Part shown: positions 9,785 to 18,537 of the stretch, piece after piece
Numbering within the stretch: the first letter of the stretch is position 1
Layout: every line of letters starts with the position of its first letter
Translations under genes and position numbers: made by a program
The notes under the pieces: model-generated
Told to the model about the DNA's origin: nothing
What the model saw: only the letters and a program-made list of their open reading frames with translations
The model's database searches: none
Assembly (NCBI GenBank): GCA_963776845.1
Contig: CAVZOJ010000024.1
Span: 16,462 to 80,461 of the forward strand
Origin: Roseitranquillus sp963776845
Lineage (GTDB): Bacteria; Pseudomonadota; Alphaproteobacteria; Rhodobacterales; Rhodobacteraceae
Direction of reading: 5' to 3'
Length of the DNA: 64,000 nucleotides

Positions 9785-10207
9785 CTACTCGTCGCGGTGG
9801 ACCTTTTCGCGCCGCTCGTGCCGTTCCTGGGCCTCGAGGCTCATCGTGGCGATGGGCCTTGCGTCAAGGCGCTTGAGCGAGATCGGATCGCCCGTCTCCT
9901 CACAGTAGCCGTATTCGCCCTCCTCGATCCGGCGGAGCGCGGCGTCGATCTTGGCGACGAGCTTGCGTTGGCGGTCCCGGGTCCGGAGCTCGAGCGCGCG
10001 GTCGGTCTCCTCGCTGGCGCGGTCTGCGACGTCGGGAATGTTGCGGCTGCCGTCCTGCAGGCCCTCGATCGTCAGCCTGCTCTCGTCGAGCAGATCGTTC
10101 TTCCAAGTGGCGAGCTTGCGGCGGAAATATTCGAGCTGGCGCTCGTTCATGAACGGTTCGTCATCTGCCGGACGATAGTCCTCGGGCAGAAACGTCTCAG
10201 CCTTCAT
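9785..10207 (-). CDS. dksA: DksA-type RNA polymerase-binding regulator
   Basis: DksA binds the RNA polymerase secondary channel and, with ppGpp, adjusts transcription in the stringent response. The frame opens at 10270, but the ATG at 10207 gives the family N-terminus MKAETFLPEDYRP and a 140-residue product and follows a GAGGGG-like ribosome site. The coiled-coil tip keeps both acidic residues (D59 and D62 in IPDVADRAS). The zinc-finger region has only one cysteine, C102 in YGYCEETGDPI; the other three canonical cysteines are replaced. This single-cysteine form is known in Rhodobacter-type DksA and is thought to be less dependent on zinc. Confidence 0.93.
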   Translation of the reverse strand: MKAETFLPEDYRPADDEPFMNERQLEYFRRKLATWKNDLLDESRLTIEGLQDGSRNIPDVADRASEETDRALELRTRDRQRKLVAKIDAALRRIEEGEYGYCEETGDPISLKRLDARPIATMSLEAQERHERREKVHRDE

Positions 10208-10386
10208 ACTGGTCCCCTCTTCTCGTCCGACGGATCGCTCGGACATCCCTGATCCAGTCGGGCGGTTCATGGCGGCGGACGTACCCCAAGGCCCTTGGCT
10301 TGTCGATAAGCTCTGACACCTTCTTGTAGGATTCGGAGCAGAGGGTTAGCGTCGCGAGCGAGGCTTCTGAGCGGGCGCTAGACCCT

Positions 10387-11232
<846 letters not shown>

Positions 11233-11319
11233 CGGCGGGATGTCGCCGAGAACGAGGCCTCGGCATGGAGTCGTGAAGCAGCGTCCGCTAGGCCGCGACG
11301 CACGTTGAGGAATCCTCCG

Positions 11320-11766
11320 ATGTCGCAGACGACGATCAGAGCGCTCGAGGCCGCGGACCGCGACGACTGGCGTCGGATGTGGACCGGCTATCTCGACTTC
11401 TACGGCGCCCGCGCCGACGAGGCCGTCTATCGCGCGTCGTTCGACCGGCTTCTCGGCAACGATCCGCGCGATTTCTCCGGGCTCGTGGCGCTCGTCGGAG
11501 GGGCGCCGGCGGGGCTTGCTCACTATCTGTTCCACCGCCACGGCTGGAAGCTTCGGGACGTCTGCTACCTGCAGGACCTCTGGGTGGAGCCACAGTTTCG
11601 TGGCCATGGGGTCGGCGCCGCCCTCGTCCGCGGGGTCTACGCCGCGGCGGACACCGCGGGCGCCCCCGACGTCTACTGGTTGACGGCCGAGGACAATGCG
11701 CCGGCACGCCGCCTCTACGACCAGGTCGGCCGGCTGACCCCGTTCATCAAGTACGATCGCGCATGA
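11320..11766 (+). CDS. GNAT family N-acetyltransferase
   Basis: A 148-residue single-domain GNAT enzyme. The acetyl-CoA pyrophosphate loop is seen in VEPQFRGHGVGAALVRGVY, preceded by the strand DVCYLQDLWV and followed by VYWLTAEDNAPARRLYDQVG. The frame opens at an upstream TTG, but the ATG at 11320 has a GAGG ribosome site and gives the family N-terminus. The substrate is unknown. The stop overlaps the next start as ATGA, so it is probably translated with the downstream lipoprotein gene. Confidence 0.9.
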   Translation: MSQTTIRALEAADRDDWRRMWTGYLDFYGARADEAVYRASFDRLLGNDPRDFSGLVALVGGAPAGLAHYLFHRHGWKLRDVCYLQDLWVEPQFRGHGVGAALVRGVYAAADTAGAPDVYWLTAEDNAPARRLYDQVGRLTPFIKYDRA

Positions 11767-13118
11767 GGCGCTTGGCGCTCGTGATCACGCTGCTCATGGT
11801 CGGCTGCACGCCGGTCGCGACTGAGACCGAGCGTGCCGTCGCCACGCCCGTCACGCTGCCGCCGATGAAGGTTTTTTCGGCACCGCGGGCAAGCAAGCCC
11901 GCGCGCTCCAACGTCGAGATCGCGCAGGACTTCATGGACCTGACCTTCATGCTCGAGAGCGGTCGGCGCATCGAGACGTTCACCCGGTTCGAGGGGCCGA
12001 TCCGCGTCCGCCTAATCGGTAGCGCCTCGGAAAGCCTGTCGCGTGATCTCGATCGTCTTCTGGTGCGGCTGCGAGACGAAGCGCGGATCGACGTCGCACG
12101 CGTTTCGTCGGGAAGCGCCGCCGAGATCACGGTCGAAGCCGTCCCGCAACGCATGATGCGCCGCGCCGTGCCACAGGCGGCGTGCTTCGTCGTACCGCGA
12201 ATCTCGGGATGGAACGAGTTCCGGCGGAATCGGCGATCCCCCGACCTCGACTGGACGACGCTGACTGTGCGCGAGCGCGTCTCCGTCTTCATCCCCGCCG
12301 ATGCGCCGCCGCAGGAGATGCGCGATTGCCTGCACGAGGAGCTTGCGCAGGCGCTCGGCCCGCTCAACGACCTCTACCGGCTGACCGACAGCGTCTTCAA
12401 CGACGACAATTTCAACACCGTCCTTACAGGCTTCGACATGCTGATCCTGCGGACGACCTACGCCCCGGAGTTGCGCTCCGGCATGTCGCGGCAAGAGGTG
12501 GCGGCACGGGTGCCGGCCGTTCTCGCCCGCCTCAACCCCTCCGGGCGGACGGGAGGCGCGACGCGCAGCGAAACGCCCCGGAGCTGGATCGAGGCTGTCG
12601 AGACCGCGCTAGGCCCGCGTGCGAGCGACGCGCAGCGGGTCGCGGCCGCGAAGCGGGCCGTCGCCATCGCCCGATCCGAGGGCTGGACCGACAACCGTTT
12701 GGCCTTCTCGCTCTACGCGCTCGGCCGGCTCAGCCTGCCGACCGATCCGCGGCTTGCGCTGGCCTCCTTCCTCGAGGCCGCGGAGATCTACCACAATGAC
12801 CCGACCACCCGACTGCAGGAAGCGCACGTCGCCATGCAGCTCTCGGCGTTTGCGCTTTCGGCTGGAGACGCGGAAGCGGTGCTGAAGATGGTCGAGCCGC
12901 AACTCGCCCCCGCGCGCAACGGCGAGAATGCGGCCCTCCTCGCCTCACTGCTCATGCTCAAGTCGGAGGCCCTGGCGATGCAAGGTCGCGCAGGCGAGGC
13001 CCGCGCCGTGCGGGCCGAGAGCCTCGGCTGGGCCCGCTATGGCTTTGGCACCGATGAAGTCGTGCGCGCGCATGCGGCCGAAATCGCCGCATTGACGCCG
13101 GCAGGATCGGGCGGGTGA
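11763..13118 (+). CDS. DUF2927 family lipoprotein
   Basis: A 451-residue predicted lipoprotein. The ATG at 11763 overlaps the previous stop (ATGA). It begins with a short signal and lipobox (LITLLMVGC-like, cysteine near residue 15). The N-terminal half matches the DUF2927 type: a DFMDLTFMLESGR segment, a conserved FVVPRISGWNEF block and CLHEELAQALGPLNDLY, which includes a HEELAQ motif resembling metallopeptidase-like relatives. The C-terminal half is helical and TPR-like (DPRLALASFLEAAEIY). The function is unknown. It lies between the MoxR ATPase and the VWA protein, so a role in the same envelope process is an inference. Confidence 0.82.
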   Translation: MRRLALVITLLMVGCTPVATETERAVATPVTLPPMKVFSAPRASKPARSNVEIAQDFMDLTFMLESGRRIETFTRFEGPIRVRLIGSASESLSRDLDRLLVRLRDEARIDVARVSSGSAAEITVEAVPQRMMRRAVPQAACFVVPRISGWNEFRRNRRSPDLDWTTLTVRERVSVFIPADAPPQEMRDCLHEELAQALGPLNDLYRLTDSVFNDDNFNTVLTGFDMLILRTTYAPELRSGMSRQEVAARVPAVLARLNPSGRTGGATRSETPRSWIEAVETALGPRASDAQRVAAAKRAVAIARSEGWTDNRLAFSLYALGRLSLPTDPRLALASFLEAAEIYHNDPTTRLQEAHVAMQLSAFALSAGDAEAVLKMVEPQLAPARNGENAALLASLLMLKSEALAMQGRAGEARAVRAESLGWARYGFGTDEVVRAHAAEIAALTPAGSGG

Positions 13119-13276
13119 TCCTCGCCGGCCTCATTCTCGGCGGCGCGTTCGGCGCGTGGCAGGCGCGCCGGCGAAAGGGCAACCGACTCGACATGGCGCA
13201 ATGGGCGGCTGTCTATGCCATCCTGTTCGGGCTGATCGGCCTCATCCTGACGATCACGATCGGTCGTCTGGCCTGA
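13115..13276 (+). CDS. Small membrane protein, 53 residues
   Basis: A short gene starting with GTG whose start overlaps the previous stop (GTGA) and whose stop overlaps the next ATG (TGATG). The product has two hydrophobic segments, LAGLILGGAFGAW and AAVYAILFGLIGLILTITIG, joined by a basic linker QARRRKGNRLDM. From memory, small rhodobacteral proteins of this pattern (GAWxARRRKGNRLDMAQ) are conserved and are often misnamed apolipoprotein acyltransferase; this protein is far too short for that activity. Tight coupling on both sides suggests it belongs with the VWA gene and the lipoprotein. Confidence 0.8.
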   Translation: MILAGLILGGAFGAWQARRRKGNRLDMAQWAAVYAILFGLIGLILTITIGRLA

Positions 13277-14460
13277 TGTTCCTGCCGTTCTTCGAGGCAT
13301 TGCGAGCGGCCCGCGTCCCGGTCTCGCTGCGCGAGTTCCTGACCTTCCTCGAGGCGATGCGCGCGAACCTCGTCACCTACGACGTCGACGGGTTCTACTA
13401 TCTCGCCCGGGCCGCGATGGTGAAGGACGAGCGGCACATCGACCGGTTCGACCAAGCCTTCGCACGGGCGTTCGCGGGACTCGAGGCCGTCACGCCGGAG
13501 GCCGTGATGCAGGCGCTCGACCTGCCCGAGGACTGGCTGCGCAAGATGGCTGAAAAGCACCTGACGGACGCCGAAAAGGCCGAGATCGAGGCGATGGGCG
13601 GCTTCGACAAGTTGATGGAGGCGCTGCGCGACCGCTTGGCCGAGCAGCAGGGCCGGCACCAGGGCGGCTCGAAGTGGATCGGCACCGCCGGCACCTCGCC
13701 CTTCGGCGCCTACGGCTACAACCCCGAAGGCGTTCGGATCGGCCAGGACAAGGGGCGCCACGGCCGCGCCGTGAAGGTCTGGGACCGGCGGGAGTTCCGC
13801 GATTTCGACGACACCCGCGAGCTTGGCACCCGCAACATCAAGGTGGCGCTCAAGCGCCTGCGCCAGTGGGCCCGCGACGGCGCGTTGGAGGAGCTGGACC
13901 TCGACGGCACCATCCGCGCCACCGCCGAGCACGGCTATCTCGACGTCAAGACCCGGCCCGAGCGGCGCAACGCCGTCCGCGTCCTCTTGCTGCTCGACGT
14001 CGGCGGGTCGATGGACCCGCACATCCGCCTGGTCGAGGAGATGTTCTCGGCCGCACGGTCCGAATTCCGCCACCTCGAGCACTACTACTTCCACAACTGC
14101 GTTTACGAGGGGCTCTGGCGCGACAACCGGAGGCGGTGGACCGAGCAGACGCCCACATGGGACGTGCTGCACACCTACGGCCCGGAATGGAAGTTGATCC
14201 TCGTCGGCGACGCCGCCATGAGCCCCTACGAAGTGATGATGCCGGGCGGCGCCAACGAGCACTGGAACGAGGAGTTTGGCGAGGTCTGGCTTCGTCGCCT
14301 GGCAGCCCAGTGGCCGGACCACCTGTGGATCAACCCGACGCCGCGGCGCCATTGGGAGCACACCCAGTCGATCGGCATGATCGAGGCCATTCTCGGCCAC
14401 GGCCGCATGGTGCCGATGACGCTGGAGGGCCTGACCCGGGGGATGCGCGTCCTGACCTGA
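13276..14460 (+). CDS. VWA-containing CoxE-like protein
   Basis: A 394-residue protein of the CoxE-like VWA family, the usual partner of MoxR/CoxD ATPases. The N-terminal part is helical and charged. The VWA MIDAS motif is LLLLDVGGSMDPH with D241-x-G-x-S245. A conserved block HYYFHNCVYEGLW follows, then the metal-site threonine region and LWINPTPRRHW near the C-terminus. The ATG at 13276 overlaps the preceding stop. The frame is open upstream, but that part shadows the small membrane gene. Together with the ATPase it may load a metal or assemble a complex; the target is not shown. Confidence 0.9.
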   Translation: MFLPFFEALRAARVPVSLREFLTFLEAMRANLVTYDVDGFYYLARAAMVKDERHIDRFDQAFARAFAGLEAVTPEAVMQALDLPEDWLRKMAEKHLTDAEKAEIEAMGGFDKLMEALRDRLAEQQGRHQGGSKWIGTAGTSPFGAYGYNPEGVRIGQDKGRHGRAVKVWDRREFRDFDDTRELGTRNIKVALKRLRQWARDGALEELDLDGTIRATAEHGYLDVKTRPERRNAVRVLLLLDVGGSMDPHIRLVEEMFSAARSEFRHLEHYYFHNCVYEGLWRDNRRRWTEQTPTWDVLHTYGPEWKLILVGDAAMSPYEVMMPGGANEHWNEEFGEVWLRRLAAQWPDHLWINPTPRRHWEHTQSIGMIEAILGHGRMVPMTLEGLTRGMRVLT

Positions 14461-14533
14461 CGCATCGTCCTTTCGACCCGACCGGAAACCGAAGTGCGAG
14501 CCCTCTCGTTGGAGATGATCAAAGGAGGCACGC

Positions 14534-15052
14534 ATGGATTGGTCCGAGATGTTCTTTCAGAACTGGAGCGGAATCATTCGGACGGTCATCGTCGGCACGC
14601 TCGCCTACGCGGTCCTCCTGCTGTCGCTCCGCGTCTCGGGAAAGCGGACGCTGGCCAAGCTCAACGCCTTCGATCTTGTCGTCACCGTCGCGCTTGGCTC
14701 GACGCTCGCGACGATTCTGCTCAGCGAGAGTGTCGCCTTGGCCGAGGGCGTGACCGGCCTCATCCTGCTGATCCTGCTCCAGTATGTCGTGGCGTTCTTC
14801 TCCGTCCGCTCGAAGGCCTTTGCGCGGGCCGTACGGTCGGAGCCGACGCTCCTTCTCCGCAGCGGTGAGATGCTGCCGCAGGCGATGCGAAAGGCGCGCG
14901 TGACCAAGGCGGAACTCGAGACAGTGGTACGTACCGAAGGCCAACGGGGGCTCTCCGACATCGCGGCGGTGGTGCTGGAATCCGATGGCTCGTTCTCGGT
15001 CATCGACGGCGAGCAGAAGAAAAGGAGCGAGGCCGCAGATGCCGGGACCTGA
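14534..15052 (+). CDS. DUF421 (YetF-like) membrane protein
   Basis: A 172-residue protein with two or three N-terminal membrane segments (IRTVIVGTLAYAVLLLSLRV and LILLILLQYVVAFF) and a cytoplasmic DUF421 domain. Family motifs include GKRTLAKLNAFDLVVTVALGS and the C-terminal EGQRGLSDIAAVVLESDGSFSVI. Its role is unknown; relatives such as Bacillus YetF/YcaP are linked to the envelope and to stress. A strong AAAGGAGG ribosome site precedes the ATG. It stands 73 bases after the VWA gene and may be transcribed separately. Confidence 0.9.
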   Translation: MDWSEMFFQNWSGIIRTVIVGTLAYAVLLLSLRVSGKRTLAKLNAFDLVVTVALGSTLATILLSESVALAEGVTGLILLILLQYVVAFFSVRSKAFARAVRSEPTLLLRSGEMLPQAMRKARVTKAELETVVRTEGQRGLSDIAAVVLESDGSFSVIDGEQKKRSEAADAGT

Positions 15053-15161
15053 TCGGCGCGCCTCTGCGATAGGGATGCGCCGGCTTGGAGCATGGCAGGT
15101 CGCCCGACACTGAGCGCTTGTGGGCCGAGGCGGCAGTCTGCAGCCGGCATGGCGCAGCGAC

Positions 15162-15731
15162 CTAGAGGGCGGTCAGGCGACGCAGGATCGCCAGGATCGC
15201 CGCTCGTCTCTCGACCCGGTCATCCGGCAGCCGATTTCCCAGCGGGGTCTCCAGCGTCAGGGCCGCAAACCCGTGCATCGCGGCGTGCAGCAGATGAGGC
15301 AGGTCGCTCTCCCGCGCGCCGATATCGGCAGTGCGCCCGATGCCGAGGGCGCGGTCCAGCGTCATCTGGGCTTCGCGCAGCCTCGGATCGGTGACGTCCA
15401 GCAGGTCCGACCGAAACATCGTGCGGAAACGCCCCGGCTCGGCGAAGGCGAAGTCCAGGTACGCGGCGGCGACATCGCGAAGGCTCGGCCCGGCCGCATC
15501 CACGATCTCCGCGAGGCGCCGGAATCCTTCCTCGGCATAGGCCGTGAGCAACGCGCGGCGGTCGCGGAAATGACGAAAGACGGCCGACGGCGCCACCCCG
15601 ACCTCGCGGGCCAGCGCCCGTGTGGATGCCGCTTCGGGTGCCGCCTCGGGTCCAGCGCGCTGCATGGCCGCGTCAAGGGCGATCAGCAACGTGCGTCTCA
15701 GATCTCCATGGTGGTAAGGCCTATCCATCAT
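15162..15731 (-). CDS. TetR family transcriptional regulator
   Basis: A 189-residue TetR-type repressor. The helix-turn-helix is seen as TRALAREVGVAPSAVFRHFRDRRALL near residues 35-65, followed by a helical ligand domain with GFRRLAEIVD and the WHG-type C-terminal region LHAAMHGFAAL. Two adjacent ATGs (15731 and 15728) are possible starts. The frame is open far upstream, but that part is the antisense shadow of the M48 peptidase. It is divergent from that peptidase gene with about 80 bases between starts, so it may regulate it as well as itself. Confidence 0.87.
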   Translation of the reverse strand: MMDRPYHHGDLRRTLLIALDAAMQRAGPEAAPEAASTRALAREVGVAPSAVFRHFRDRRALLTAYAEEGFRRLAEIVDAAGPSLRDVAAAYLDFAFAEPGRFRTMFRSDLLDVTDPRLREAQMTLDRALGIGRTADIGARESDLPHLLHAAMHGFAALTLETPLGNRLPDDRVERRAAILAILRRLTAL

Positions 15732-15812
15732 TCGCTCATGGGTTGCTCTCACCGGACGGTCAAGAAGATCCGCGAGGGTGACTTGCCCCTCCTCCGGCCC
15801 CATATCTTGCGC

Positions 15813-16508
15813 ATGTTGAAGTTCACCCCGATCCTGCTCGCCATCGTCTACGCCGTCGGCATGTACTACATGTCGGCTTGGCGGACGCGCTCCGAGCTCG
15901 ACCAGAAGTCGACGGAGCTGGCAGACGGCGACCTCAAGCGCATCACCGACCGGATGGCGCGATCGCTCGACCTGCCGCGGATACGGGTGAACATCTATGA
16001 GATCGACCCGGTCAACGGGCTCGCCGCACCCGACGGCCGGATCTTCATCACCCGCGGATTCTATCAGAAGTACCGGCAGGGCGAGGTCACGGGTGAGGAA
16101 TTGGCCGCCGTCATCGCGCACGAGCTCGGCCATGTCGCACTCGGTCACTCGCGCCGGCGGATGATCGACTTCTCCGGCCAGAACGCCATCCGCACCGCGC
16201 TGATCATGGTGCTGTCGCGGTTCATTCCCGGTCTCGGCATTCTGATCGCCAACACGCTCACATCGCTGATCGCCGCCCGCCTATCCCGCGGGGACGAGTA
16301 CGAGGCCGACGAATACGCCACCGCCCTCCTCATCAAGTCCGGTATCGGGACGGGGCCGCAGAAGTCCCTGTTCCGCAAGCTCGAGGCGCTGACCAAGGGC
16401 CGCGGCGGCGCCATGCCCGCCTGGCTGCTCAGCCACCCCAAGGTCGACGAGCGCATTGCCGCGATCGAGAAGAACGAAGCGAAGTGGATCGGCGCCGAGC
16501 AGTCCTGA
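15813..16508 (+). CDS. M48 family metallopeptidase
   Basis: A 231-residue membrane-anchored zinc peptidase. One N-terminal membrane helix (FTPILLAIVYAVGMYYM) is followed by the catalytic HELGH at 103-107 in AAVIAHELGHVALGHSRRR and the third-ligand glutamate near 164 in GDEYEADEYA. The C-terminus has the family motif LLSHPKVDERIAAIEK. It resembles HtpX/LoiP-type peptidases that clear damaged membrane or periplasmic proteins. The ATG at 15813 was chosen because homology starts there; the frame stays open upstream in a region overlapping the divergent TetR gene. Confidence 0.9.
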   Translation: MLKFTPILLAIVYAVGMYYMSAWRTRSELDQKSTELADGDLKRITDRMARSLDLPRIRVNIYEIDPVNGLAAPDGRIFITRGFYQKYRQGEVTGEELAAVIAHELGHVALGHSRRRMIDFSGQNAIRTALIMVLSRFIPGLGILIANTLTSLIAARLSRGDEYEADEYATALLIKSGIGTGPQKSLFRKLEALTKGRGGAMPAWLLSHPKVDERIAAIEKNEAKWIGAEQS

Positions 16509-16553
16509 AGCCTCCGGTGGAACGCCGTCCGACTCTGCGCGCCGTCTGAGTCA

Positions 16554-16574
16554 CCGCCGGCCAGCGGCCGGCGG
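16554..16574. terminator. GC-rich hairpin between convergent genes
   Basis: A perfect 9-bp inverted repeat, CCGCCGGCC and GGCCGGCGG with a 3-base loop, lies between the convergent stops of the M48 peptidase (16508) and Mn catalase (16594). A CTCTTGTT tract follows on the plus side. Its position suits a bidirectional terminator, although there is no long T run. Confidence 0.5.
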
Positions 16575-16593
16575 CGTCTCTTGTTCACTGGCG

Positions 16594-17418
16594 CTACTGC
16601 TGCTCGGTCTGCGTGCCCGTGCCGGGACGCGCCTTGCCGAGGCTCGGCTTCTGCCCGAGCGGCTCGGGCGTCTTCACCACCGTGAACTCGGAGCGACCGT
16701 CGAGCGACGGGCCGGACGTCCAGCGGCCCTCCGGCGTCTCCTCGTCGAGTGACGTGTTCAGGAAGTAGTAGCTGTGCTCGGTCGCCTCGTGCTCCTGCGG
16801 CGTCGAGTTCGGGATCGGCAGTTGCGCGCTCCAGCCGCCCAGCTCCTCGATCACAGCCAGCCATTGCTGCTGGTGCATCGTGTCGCGGGCGATCAGGAAC
16901 GACAGCATGTCCTTCATGCCGCTGTCGTCGGTCATGTTGTAGAGCCGGCTGGCGAGAACACGCCCGCCCGACTCCGCCACGGCGTTCGCCATCATGTCGG
17001 CGGCGATGTTCCCGGTGGCGTAGACGTGGCTCATGTCGAACGGCACGCCGTTCGAGTTCACCGGCATCGCCGACAGGCCGGAGGACAGGATGTGCCGCGG
17101 GTTGGCGCCGCCCATGATCGCGTGCACGATCGGGTCCTTCGTCGCTTCCTCCTGGGCGCTGACCGGCGCGCCCTCGAGGTTCAGCGCGACTGCGTGTCCC
17201 AGAAACTCGATGTGGCTGAGCTCCTCCGTGGCGGTCATCATCAGCATGTCGCGGTACTTGGCGTCGCCGCGCGCGCCCATCGCCTGAAAGAAGTACTGCA
17301 TCGCGACGCGGATCTCGCCCTCGATCCCGCCGATCGCCTGCTGGAGGTACTTCGCGAACACCGGATCCGGGCGGTCGACCTTCACCTCGTACTGCAGCTT
17401 GGAAGAGTGGTGAAACAT
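16594..17418 (-). CDS. Manganese catalase
   Basis: A 274-residue ferritin-like dimanganese catalase that converts hydrogen peroxide to water and oxygen without haem. All metal ligands can be found: E35 in IEGEIRVAMQY, E66 and H69 in ATEELSHIE, E149 in ANAVAESGGR and H182 in ARDTMHQQQW. The C-terminal tail after residue 230 is disordered-looking and rich in Gly, Pro and Thr, as in the family. A GGAGAAG ribosome site precedes the ATG. It is a single gene, convergent with the M48 peptidase. The 125 bases upstream, to metR, hold its promoter. Confidence 0.95.
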   Translation of the reverse strand: MFHHSSKLQYEVKVDRPDPVFAKYLQQAIGGIEGEIRVAMQYFFQAMGARGDAKYRDMLMMTATEELSHIEFLGHAVALNLEGAPVSAQEEATKDPIVHAIMGGANPRHILSSGLSAMPVNSNGVPFDMSHVYATGNIAADMMANAVAESGGRVLASRLYNMTDDSGMKDMLSFLIARDTMHQQQWLAVIEELGGWSAQLPIPNSTPQEHEATEHSYYFLNTSLDEETPEGRWTSGPSLDGRSEFTVVKTPEPLGQKPSLGKARPGTGTQTEQQ

Positions 17419-17543
17419 TCTGGCTTCTCCTGAAGATGTTCAGGATCAGCGCTCCGCGCATCCGGATGTTCCCGTTCTTTGGATCAGGAAATGGTCGTAC
17501 CGCGGAAGTTGGCCGACGCAGGGCCGCGGACGTGCGGCAGCGG

Positions 17544-18449
17544 TCAGGCGGCCTGCATCTCGCGCGGTATCGTCCGGGCCAGATCGAGGAACTCTACCAT
17601 GTAGGGCTTGCCCCGATCGGCCTCGCGCACGGCGGCGTAGAGACGGCGATGCACGCCCTCTTTGGTGAGCGAGCGCGTCACGTAGTCCGTCGACGTCCGC
17701 ACCTCGCGAACGACCCAGTCGGGCAGGACCGAGACTCCCCGCTGCGACGCCACCAGGAGCAGGATCACCGCGGTCAGTTCCGCCTGCCGCACCGCCAGCG
17801 GCTCGACCCGCGCCGGGATCAGCAACTGGCTGAACACGTCAAGCCGCGGCCGCTCCACCGGATAGGTGATGAGCGTCTGGTCGCGAAAATCCTCCGCCTC
17901 GATCCATTCGCGCTTCGCGAGGGGATGGGTGGAGGCCGCGACGAAAACCGCCTCGTAGTCGAAGAGCGGCTCGAAGGTCACGCCCGGCAGCTCCTCGGGA
18001 TCGGAGGACACGACCAGGTCCACATCCTCGCGCATCAGCGCCGGCAGCGCCTCGAACGCCAGCCCTGGGCGAATGTCGACATCGACATCCGGCCACGACC
18101 GGCGAAAGCCCTCCAGCACCGGGAACAGCCACTCGAAGCAGGCATGGCACTCGATGGCGATATGCATCCGCCCCGACCGGCCCGAGCGCAGGCCCGCGAA
18201 GTCCGCCTCCAGCGCCTCCACCTCCGGCAGGATCCGCTCCGCCAGCCGCAACAGCCGCTGCCCGGCGGCCGACAGGCGCAGCGGCTTCGACCTCCGGACG
18301 AACAGCTCGACCCCCGCCTGGTCCTCCAGCCCCTTGACCTGGTGGCTCAAGGCGGACTGGGTGATGTTCAGCCGCGCCGCCGCGCGGGCGAGGCCGCCGG
18401 CCTCGTGGATGGCCTTGATCGTGCGGAGGTGGCGAAACTCCAGATGCAT
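17544..18449 (-). CDS. metR: LysR-type regulator, MetR-like
   Basis: A 301-residue LysR-type activator. The N-terminal helix-turn-helix is MHLEFRHLRTIKAIHEAGG with LARAAARLNITQSALSHQVK. The ligand domain contains the MetR-like IAIECHACFEWLFPVLEGFR, which in MetR senses homocysteine. The open frame begins earlier, but the ATG at 18449 gives the conserved start. It is divergent from metF with 88 bases between starts, which include palindromic sites. This arrangement supports autoregulation and activation of metF. Naming follows both motif and context. Confidence 0.92.
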   Translation of the reverse strand: MHLEFRHLRTIKAIHEAGGLARAAARLNITQSALSHQVKGLEDQAGVELFVRRSKPLRLSAAGQRLLRLAERILPEVEALEADFAGLRSGRSGRMHIAIECHACFEWLFPVLEGFRRSWPDVDVDIRPGLAFEALPALMREDVDLVVSSDPEELPGVTFEPLFDYEAVFVAASTHPLAKREWIEAEDFRDQTLITYPVERPRLDVFSQLLIPARVEPLAVRQAELTAVILLLVASQRGVSVLPDWVVREVRTSTDYVTRSLTKEGVHRRLYAAVREADRGKPYMVEFLDLARTIPREMQAA

Positions 18450-18455
18450 GTCGGG

Positions 18456-18510
18456 CTCATGATCTTGATGAGGATTATGAGTTTGTCTCACGCGCACCTC
18501 GGTGAGACAA
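18456..18510. promoter_or_regulatory. Palindromic operator candidates between metR and metF
   Basis: The metR-metF gap holds a perfect inverted repeat of 8-bp arms, TTGTCTCA at 18483-18490 and TGAGACAA at 18503-18510, 12 bases apart. A second, shorter repeat, CTCAT at 18456-18460 and ATGAG at 18468-18472, lies on the metR side, and ATGAG recurs at 18477-18481. LysR regulators bind such dyads between divergent genes, so this is the likely MetR site. The arms differ from the enterobacterial consensus TGAA-N5-TTCA. Confidence 0.6.
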
Positions 18511-18537
18511 GGGAGCAACTGAAAAGGGTTCCCTTCG

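Noticed and set aside
13213..14535. A 440-codon minus-strand frame over the VWA gene
   Set aside because: It is antisense to a gene with an intact MIDAS motif and has no motif of its own.
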